In this document: piece by piece, positions 30,708 through 35,823 of the stretch | How the letters are laid out: every line of letters begins with the position of its first letter | How positions within the stretch are numbered: the first letter of the stretch is position 1 | NCBI GenBank assembly: GCA_964601325.1 | Contig: CAZRNA010000013.1 | Span: forward strand, 1 to 35,823 | DNA length: 35,823 nucleotides | DNA from: CAVPLU01 sp964601325 | Lineage (GTDB): Archaea; Thermoproteota; Bathyarchaeia; 40CM-2-53-6 | Direction of reading: 5' to 3' | Made by a program: the position numbers and the translations under genes | Notes under the pieces: model-generated | Told to the model about the DNA's origin: nothing | Database searches by the model: none | Seen by the model: the letters and a program-made list of their open reading frames with translations, nothing else

Positions 30708-31028
30708 ATGAGGATTTCTTCTCAATCTACCGGAATCGGTGCGCTGGACATAGCATTCTGTGAGAACTGTGGTGCTCCCATCTCTGGAGCTAGCGGAGGG
30801 TCGACGACACTCATGAGCGGCCTTCTCCTTCAGATTCTTCGCACCACAGCACTTTCTATTTCGGGTTGTAGAATTGCCAGAGAGCTCGGAATCGCAAGGG
30901 GTTTGACTGTTAGAACGCGGGGCATTGAAGGACGATTCCAGGCGGGGGTGAACGCCATTGTCGGAGACAAGGTTGATGCGTACGTCGACATGTGTAAACA
31001 GGCACGATCGGAGGCGCTCAAGTCATGA
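30708..31028 (+). CDS. Small hypothetical protein with a CxxC near the N-terminus
   Basis: 106 codons from ATG. FCENCGAPIS (about residues 18-26) looks like half a zinc ribbon, but no second knuckle follows. The C-terminal part (GDKVDAYVDMCKQARSEALKS) reads like a helix. The middle (GLLLQILRTTALSISGCRIAREL) is unlike a known fold. It may be genuine, or a decayed zinc-ribbon gene; I cannot decide. Confidence 0.35.
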   Translation: MRISSQSTGIGALDIAFCENCGAPISGASGGSTTLMSGLLLQILRTTALSISGCRIARELGIARGLTVRTRGIEGRFQAGVNAIVGDKVDAYVDMCKQARSEALKS

Positions 31029-31120
31029 CCGATCTCTTTCCATGGGTGCAAACGCAAGCTACAGTAATCAAGAACACACCGAAACGAGACGAAATATCAC
31101 GCTTTCGGCGCTTGCAACAA

Positions 31121-32734
31121 TCATGCTTGTCGCCTTGCGTGTCGCAGAACCTTTCCGGGTAAGCGACCGGTGTGTTGTCCGTTCTCGATCACAATTTCGC
31201 CGTTCATGATCACGTACTCCATCCCCTCTGGGTAGAGATTTGGCTGCTCGTAGGTGCTCCTGTCAAGTATACGCTCGTGGTTGAAGATGGCTAGGTCTGC
31301 CCACATTCCCTCTCTGATGATGCCTCGATCCTTGAGGCTGAGACGTTGCGCAGGAAAAGATGTCATCTTTCGCACCGCCTCTTCGAGCGTTAAGACTCCC
31401 AATTCTCTCACATATTTTCCAAGTACTCTGGGGAAGGTTCCGTACGCCCGGGGATGAAACTTGAACGATGCAAGCTCTCCGTACGGGGCGAGGGCGATTC
31501 CGTCCGACCCTACCATATGGAAAGGCTCCTTGAAAACGGCGAGGTTGTCCTTCTCGCCCATCCACTGAACAATCACACCTGTGTTGTACATCTCTGAACC
31601 TTCATCGACGAGCACTTCAAGAACCGACTCGATTGGATTCATCCTCTTAAGTTGTGCAATCTCCCAGAGTGATTTCCCCTTGAACTCGCGGTTCTCGCGA
31701 CAGTCATAGAGTTTTATCGCTTTGAGCGTCTCTGTGCGCGTAAGCCAAAACGACGCTACGCTAGATCTGCGCACCTCATCGGCGAGCCTCGTTCTTCCGA
31801 TGGGATCTCGAATTTCCTTGACGAAATCCCTCCAATCACGTGTGAACACTGACTGTGGAAGAAATGCCGTGAGTGGGTTTGCACCTGCAAGGTACGGATA
31901 GAGGTCACAGGTTACATCCATTCCTCGACTTCTAGCTCGTCTTACCATTCGGAGAGAACGTTCGGTCTCTTCGAAGTTTCCGAAAAAACCGCATAGGTGC
32001 CCCATGTGAACCGGCAATCCTGCTTTCTCTCCTATCCGTATGGCCTCCTCAACGCCTGCGAGGACATCTCCGTCGGTCCCCCTCAGATGCGATGAGTAAA
32101 TGCCGCCGTACTCTCCCACGATCTTGCTTAGTTCAATGATCTCTTCGTCGTCGGCAAATGCCCCCGGTGGATATGCAAGGCCGGTCGAGAGCCCAAATGC
32201 CCCTGCCTCCATGCACTCACGGACCAATCCTTTCATCTGTCCAAACTCGGTTGCCGTCGGTCTTCTTGAATCGTAACCCATGACTGCTATTCTGACCGCA
32301 TTATGCCCCGTTAGTGCGGCAATGTTCTGGGCGATTCCACGTTTCTCGAACTCCTTCAGATATTCGTCAAAACTGTTCCAAGTTATCGGTACTCGAGAGT
32401 CATATGCTATGATATCCTTCAAGAGAAGTTCCTTCGTTTCGTCTCTCAGTGGAGCGCAGGTCCTCCCGCACGCACCTAGTAGAGATGTAGTGACTCCTTG
32501 TCTTACCGCGCTTTCAGCCCTAGTGTTCAGTAGCAGAGCAAAGTCCGAGTGGGTGTGGATGTCGATGAATCCTGGAGCTACAACGAGCCCCCGTGCGTCA
32601 ATCGTTCTCGCCGCATCAAGAGATTCAGCAGAGGCTACTCTGACAATCTTGCCCGCGTCAATTCCAACATCGGCCTGGAACCGGCGATCTCCCGTTCCGT
32701 CGACCAATGTCCCTCCGCGTATGGCGATGTCCAA
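31121..32734 (-). CDS. N-acyl-D-amino-acid deacylase (D-aminoacylase)
   Basis: 537 residues from TTG. An amidohydrolase: PGFIDIHTHSDFAL carries the HxH metal pair, TSLLGACGRTCAP the family cysteine ligand, GAFGLSTGLAYPPGAFA the substrate loop, IYSSHLRG and VHMGHLCG the later metal histidines, and MVGSDGIALAP the catalytic Asp. The C-terminal HPRAYGTFPRVLGKYVRE is typical of D-aminoacylases and related D-glutamate or dihydropyrimidinase-like deacylases. It frees D-amino acids from N-acyl forms. It is next to PLP enzymes for threonine/serine-type amino acids. Confidence 0.88.
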   Translation of the reverse strand: MDIAIRGGTLVDGTGDRRFQADVGIDAGKIVRVASAESLDAARTIDARGLVVAPGFIDIHTHSDFALLLNTRAESAVRQGVTTSLLGACGRTCAPLRDETKELLLKDIIAYDSRVPITWNSFDEYLKEFEKRGIAQNIAALTGHNAVRIAVMGYDSRRPTATEFGQMKGLVRECMEAGAFGLSTGLAYPPGAFADDEEIIELSKIVGEYGGIYSSHLRGTDGDVLAGVEEAIRIGEKAGLPVHMGHLCGFFGNFEETERSLRMVRRARSRGMDVTCDLYPYLAGANPLTAFLPQSVFTRDWRDFVKEIRDPIGRTRLADEVRRSSVASFWLTRTETLKAIKLYDCRENREFKGKSLWEIAQLKRMNPIESVLEVLVDEGSEMYNTGVIVQWMGEKDNLAVFKEPFHMVGSDGIALAPYGELASFKFHPRAYGTFPRVLGKYVRELGVLTLEEAVRKMTSFPAQRLSLKDRGIIREGMWADLAIFNHERILDRSTYEQPNLYPEGMEYVIMNGEIVIENGQHTGRLPGKVLRHARRQA

Positions 32735-32939
32735 AGTCCAACGCGTTCGTACTGGTTGGCCGTGACTTTATGATTTTCGATGCTGTCTGCAACACTTGAT
32801 TCGTGGTCATGGCTAGATGGCCTCTGACAAATCTACGGGACGAATCGAATGCGTGCGGTTTTATACACCAGAGACGGAGTTTACCCTGAATGCGTTTCGA
32901 CTCCAACATAGAAAGAGAGTTATCTATCGCTAGCTTATC

Positions 32940-34133
32940 GTGACTCCCATGAGAAGTCCGAGAGTCTTTTTGAAGCAACAATATGAAGAGCTTGTGAAGA
33001 ACGAGCTGGACTGGAAGCTTCGAGTACTTCATGGCCCAAGCGCACCGAGATGCACGATCGATGGAAAAGAGGTCGTTACGCTGTGTTCTAATAATTATCT
33101 GAATCTCACAAATCATCCCAAGCTCAAAGAAGCTGCCATTCGAGCGATTCAAACACATGGAGTTGGTGCCAGTTCGGCAAGAGCCATAGCGGCAAACATG
33201 GACTTGCATGTAGAACTGGAGCGACGACTTGCAGAATTCAAGCATGCGGATGCTTCATTGACCTATCCAACCGGATTCGCGGTGAATGCCGGTCTCATAC
33301 CTCAACTTGTGGATGAAGGAGACCTGGTAATCAGCGATAAGCTCAACCATGGAAGCATAATTGACGGAGTTCGTCTAACAAGGGCGGAGAAAACCGTCTA
33401 CAATCACCGCGACGTTGACGATTTGAAGAGAGTCCTCGAAGAAGCTGAAAAGAAGAGTTACAAAAGAATTCTCATTGTTTCTGACGGAGTGTTCAGTATG
33501 GACGGGGACATCGCTCCGGTTGACCAGATTGTTCACCTCGCACAGAAGCATGGTGCAATGACCTACATCGACGATGCTCATGGAGACGGAGTGCTAGGAG
33601 AAAAAGGAAGGGGAATCGTATCCCATTTTCATCTTGAAGGAAAAGTTGATGTTGATATGGGGACGTTCTCGAAGGCTTTTGGGGTCTTCGGCGGGCACAT
33701 ATCTGGATCACGAGACTTGATCAACTTTGCCTCTAACAAGTCAAGAACTTGGCTTCTAAGTTCGTCCAGTCCCCCTCCAGTAGTCGCTGCATGTATCGCT
33801 GCTATCGATGTCTTGGAAACTGAGCCGTCCCATGTAGACAATCTGTGGAAGAATACGAGTTACTTCAAGAAGAGGATGGGAGACTTGGGCTTCGACACAG
33901 GAAGGAGTGAAACCCCCATTACGCCCATCATAGTTGGAGAGAGCAGCGTCGCAAGGAAGCTGGGTGCAGAACTGCTTGAGGAGGGTGTGTTTGCGTTCCC
34001 TATAGTCTACCCCATGGTTGCGAAGGACAAAGCTCGAATACGCACCATAATGAACGCAGGTCTAACGCGAAACGACCTTGACTCAGCTCTAGCAGCGTTT
34101 GAGAAGATAGGAAGAGAGATGAAGATCATCTGA
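32940..34133 (+). CDS. 2-amino-3-ketobutyrate CoA ligase-type enzyme (KBL/AONS family)
   Basis: 397 residues from GTG (ATG 32949 is an alternative). Alpha-oxoamine synthase family, PLP-dependent. CSNNYLNLTNHPKLKEAA, KLNHGSIIDGVRLTRA, YIDDAHGDGVLGEKGRG and the PLP-lysine motif MGTFSKAFGVFGGHISGS are all present. Glycine C-acetyltransferase (threonine breakdown) or 8-amino-7-oxononanoate synthase (biotin) are the two main options. No other biotin gene is near, and amino-acid catabolic genes flank it, so KBL is preferred. Divergent from D-aminoacylase. Confidence 0.85.
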   Translation: MTPMRSPRVFLKQQYEELVKNELDWKLRVLHGPSAPRCTIDGKEVVTLCSNNYLNLTNHPKLKEAAIRAIQTHGVGASSARAIAANMDLHVELERRLAEFKHADASLTYPTGFAVNAGLIPQLVDEGDLVISDKLNHGSIIDGVRLTRAEKTVYNHRDVDDLKRVLEEAEKKSYKRILIVSDGVFSMDGDIAPVDQIVHLAQKHGAMTYIDDAHGDGVLGEKGRGIVSHFHLEGKVDVDMGTFSKAFGVFGGHISGSRDLINFASNKSRTWLLSSSSPPPVVAACIAAIDVLETEPSHVDNLWKNTSYFKKRMGDLGFDTGRSETPITPIIVGESSVARKLGAELLEEGVFAFPIVYPMVAKDKARIRTIMNAGLTRNDLDSALAAFEKIGREMKII

Positions 34134-34247
34134 CATCCGGGTATCTCTCTGCCCGAAACATTTTGACCTTGCCGCATGTGTGGCACGCGGGGCTTTTCGT
34201 CGCAGTTTGTGTATAGTCTCCTCTTTGATTTTGTCAATGCCGAACAT
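34126..34247 (-). pseudogene. Frameshifted 40-residue zinc-knuckle ORF (candidate)
   Basis: Frame A from ATG 34247 reads MFGIDKIKEETIHKLRRK; frame B then reads SPACHTCGKVKMFRAERYPD and ends VR-stop at 34126. One extra base in the CGAAAAGCCCC stretch would join them into a single 40-residue protein. So it is either a sequencing/assembly error in a homopolymer or a decaying gene. It converges with, and slightly overlaps, the KBL gene. Unrecognised family. Confidence 0.35.
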
Positions 34248-34328
34248 GAGTAAGACCGCAGGTGTTGCTTCAGTGAAGGGACTTCGATGTTGTCCGCATC
34301 TGTTTTTGGGCTGAATATCTGTAAAAGG

Positions 34329-35414
34329 CTAGCGAGATCTGCCTCTTCCAGAAATGCTCCAAGTCGCCTCCACTTTCTTATTCCTCATCGCGTAGAGCAT
34401 TTCGTGCATATTGACCGTTCCATCGAGGTATGATGGAATGAGCTCTATCTTATCTCCAATTCCAATTCTGCGACCTCTCTCGACTTTGAGGACGGTATTC
34501 TCGGCATGTAGCTCCTGAACTTTCAGACCGAGGCCGTCCCTCACCACAGGGTCTCCGTAGGCGTTGCTGATAGATGTCAGACCTGCGTCGGTAACAATCC
34601 GCTCCGAGGATGGGACGCTTATCACAGTACACAGTATACTTAGGGCGCAATCAAATTCGGGAACATGTTGGTGATAATTATTGTCCATGAGTAGGTAGAT
34701 TCCTGCCTTAGCCTCCGTAACTCCAGGGTATTCTCCGGTTACGTCATATGTTCCTGTAGTGCCCGTACAGATCTCTTCGACAGCGATACCTCTGTTTTCC
34801 ATCAGCATTTTAGTGTCCGTGAGAAGATGTTCCAATTTCTCGCATTCTTTTCTTCTCTGATCTCTGGGCTCCATCCACGAAAGATGGCCTTCAAATGACA
34901 TTAGTCCTCTTAGCCTAAGCCCTCCGAGAGCATTGATGTGTTGAGCTAGTTTGAGCGCGGACTCCCCAGGTTCGACACCACATCTTTGAGCTCCTGTGTC
35001 GATGTCGACTAGGACTCTTAACCTCACCTCCTCCTTCATGGCTGCTCTCGAAAGGTCATCTGCATTTCTCGGGTTGTCCACAGGAACGCAGATGTCCGTA
35101 TGCTTTGCTAGGTTTACAAGTCTGTTGATCTTGTCGGGCGTTACGATCTGATTTGTGACTATGATGTCCTCTATTCCCGCGCTCGCCATTACCTCTGCTT
35201 CCCCTACTTTCTGGCAACATATGCCTCGTGCGCCAGCCTCGATCTGTTTGTGAGCAAGCGCGGGGGTCCTGTGGACTTTTGTATGGACTCTCAGCCTCGC
35301 TTTCTTCCCGCGAAAGAAACTCGCCATGGTTAGGAGATTCTTTTCCATGAGATCAAGGTCTACAAGAGGCGCGGGGGTGTCGATATCTTCTTTCCTGATT
35401 CCGTTTGATGACAC
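34329..35414 (-). CDS. DSD1/D-threonine aldolase-type PLP enzyme
   Basis: 361 residues. Fold type III PLP enzyme of the alanine racemase N-terminal superfamily. DTPAPLVDLDLMEKNL opens the barrel; RVHTKVHRTPALA carries the PLP lysine (HxKxH). VLVDIDTGAQRCGVEPG, GLMSFEGHLSW and CTGTTGTYDV follow. The C-terminal half has the metal-site candidate YHQHVPEF and ends near HEMLYAMR. Family members are D-threonine aldolases or metal-dependent D-serine dehydratases. Together with D-aminoacylase and KBL it suggests use of D-hydroxy amino acids. Confidence 0.85.
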   Translation of the reverse strand: MSSNGIRKEDIDTPAPLVDLDLMEKNLLTMASFFRGKKARLRVHTKVHRTPALAHKQIEAGARGICCQKVGEAEVMASAGIEDIIVTNQIVTPDKINRLVNLAKHTDICVPVDNPRNADDLSRAAMKEEVRLRVLVDIDTGAQRCGVEPGESALKLAQHINALGGLRLRGLMSFEGHLSWMEPRDQRRKECEKLEHLLTDTKMLMENRGIAVEEICTGTTGTYDVTGEYPGVTEAKAGIYLLMDNNYHQHVPEFDCALSILCTVISVPSSERIVTDAGLTSISNAYGDPVVRDGLGLKVQELHAENTVLKVERGRRIGIGDKIELIPSYLDGTVNMHEMLYAMRNKKVEATWSISGRGRSR

Positions 35415-35517
35415 TGCGTGTCGCCTGAGGGCGCCACTTTCGGCTACGAGTGCACCCTTGCAAGGGGGGAATTGCTCAATAAAAAAGAGGGGGATTGAAG
35501 AAAAGGCCTGCTAGCGT

Positions 35518-35823
35518 CTATTCTGGCGGTATTTCCCTGAACGCTGCCTCGATGTCGATTCCCTGATTCTTCCTGTAAGCCCTTGCGACGTAGTACAAGA
35601 CAATCCCTAGGATCCAGTATCCAATCATGAATGCTCCCGATTGTGGTGTCACAGGAAAACCGAGCTGTGGATTAGCTAGGAGTAGTGCCATCAGTCCTAT
35701 GAGGCCGAATCCTGATACTGCGCCGAAGATTGTGATCCAAGGAACTCCGCCAATTCTGGCTCTAGTAAACGATGGTGCTGCGTCGAATATCTGTTTGCGA
35801 CGCCAAGGAAACACCATCCCCGC
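35518..35823 (-). CDS. APC-type amino-acid permease, C-terminal fragment (continues past the window)
   Basis: The frame is open to the window edge, so only the last about 101 residues are seen. VFPWRRKQIFDAAP followed by RIGGVPWITIFG is the usual loop before TM11 in APC amino-acid permeases; two more spans follow (GFGLIGLMALLLANP, GAFMIGYWILGIVLYYVAR) and a short cytoplasmic tail (NQGIDIEAAFREIPPE). It is on the same strand as, and upstream of, the DSD1-type gene, 103 nt apart, and could supply its substrate. Confidence 0.82.
   Translation of the reverse strand, partial: AGMVFPWRRKQIFDAAPSFTRARIGGVPWITIFGAVSGFGLIGLMALLLANPQLGFPVTPQSGAFMIGYWILGIVLYYVARAYRKNQGIDIEAAFREIPPE

Noticed and set aside
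1..35823. CRISPR array, prophage, integrase or toxin-antitoxin pair
   Set aside because: No regularly spaced repeats, cas, capsid or intact integrase genes were seen; the AbrB-like gene has no toxin partner.

Overview
The window is archaeal, most likely from the TACK side of the tree (a Bathyarchaeia-like or other uncultured TACK lineage; this placement is inference). It carries a group II chaperonin, a one-domain histone, ribosomal proteins eS17 and eL38, ABCE1/Rli1, deoxyhypusine synthase, an archaeosine tRNA-guanine transglycosylase, KEOPS subunit Cgi121, an aCPSF2-type nuclease and a crenactin-type actin. Two 100-N runs show that it is a draft or metagenomic scaffold. Many genes start with TTG or GTG behind a GGAGG/GAGG-type ribosome binding site, and several have a CTTTTAT-like TATA box.

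Layout. 1-3,900: an RNase HII-like protein, a CinA-like protein, a zinc ribbon, Rli1 and a 32-codon acidic peptide upstream of rli1. 4,000-5,800: a membrane protein, a decayed transposase and TsaC/YrdC, whose first codons overlap the transposase remnant. 5,870-7,600: THUMP protein, Cgi121 and a phosphoribosyltransferase. 7,990-11,540: TlpA-like thioredoxin, presenilin-type membrane protease, aCPSF2 and PAC2 protein. 11,690-18,900: thermosome, a tRNA-Glu gene with three introns, Fap7/AK6, zinc ribbon, Sm protein, TGT, a KaiC/RAD55-like ATPase and deoxyhypusine synthase. 18,957-22,360: a two-intron tRNA(CAU), histone, eS17, zinc ribbon, SerK-like kinase, MoaD/SAMP-like protein and eL38. 22,406-24,788: a tightly overlapping four-gene crenactin operon. 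24,960-35,823: accessory metabolism, with an MFS transporter, thioredoxin, cyclase-family hydrolase, SGNH hydrolase, proline dehydrogenase, a long coiled-coil protein, D-aminoacylase, a KBL-type enzyme, a DSD1/D-threonine aldolase-type enzyme and an amino-acid permease.

How it fits together. The left two thirds is information processing: tRNA modification (t6A through TsaC and Cgi121, archaeosine through TGT, a THUMP protein), ribosome recycling and biogenesis (Rli1, Fap7), RNA decay (aCPSF2, Sm) and protein folding. The right third looks like use of peptides and amino acids, including D-amino acids. The most notable items are the crenactin operon, whose partner protein ends in a coiled coil and a terminal amphipathic helix as expected for an arcadin-2-like regulator, and the two tRNA genes, in which all five introns have bulge-helix-bulge structures that can be drawn from the sequence.
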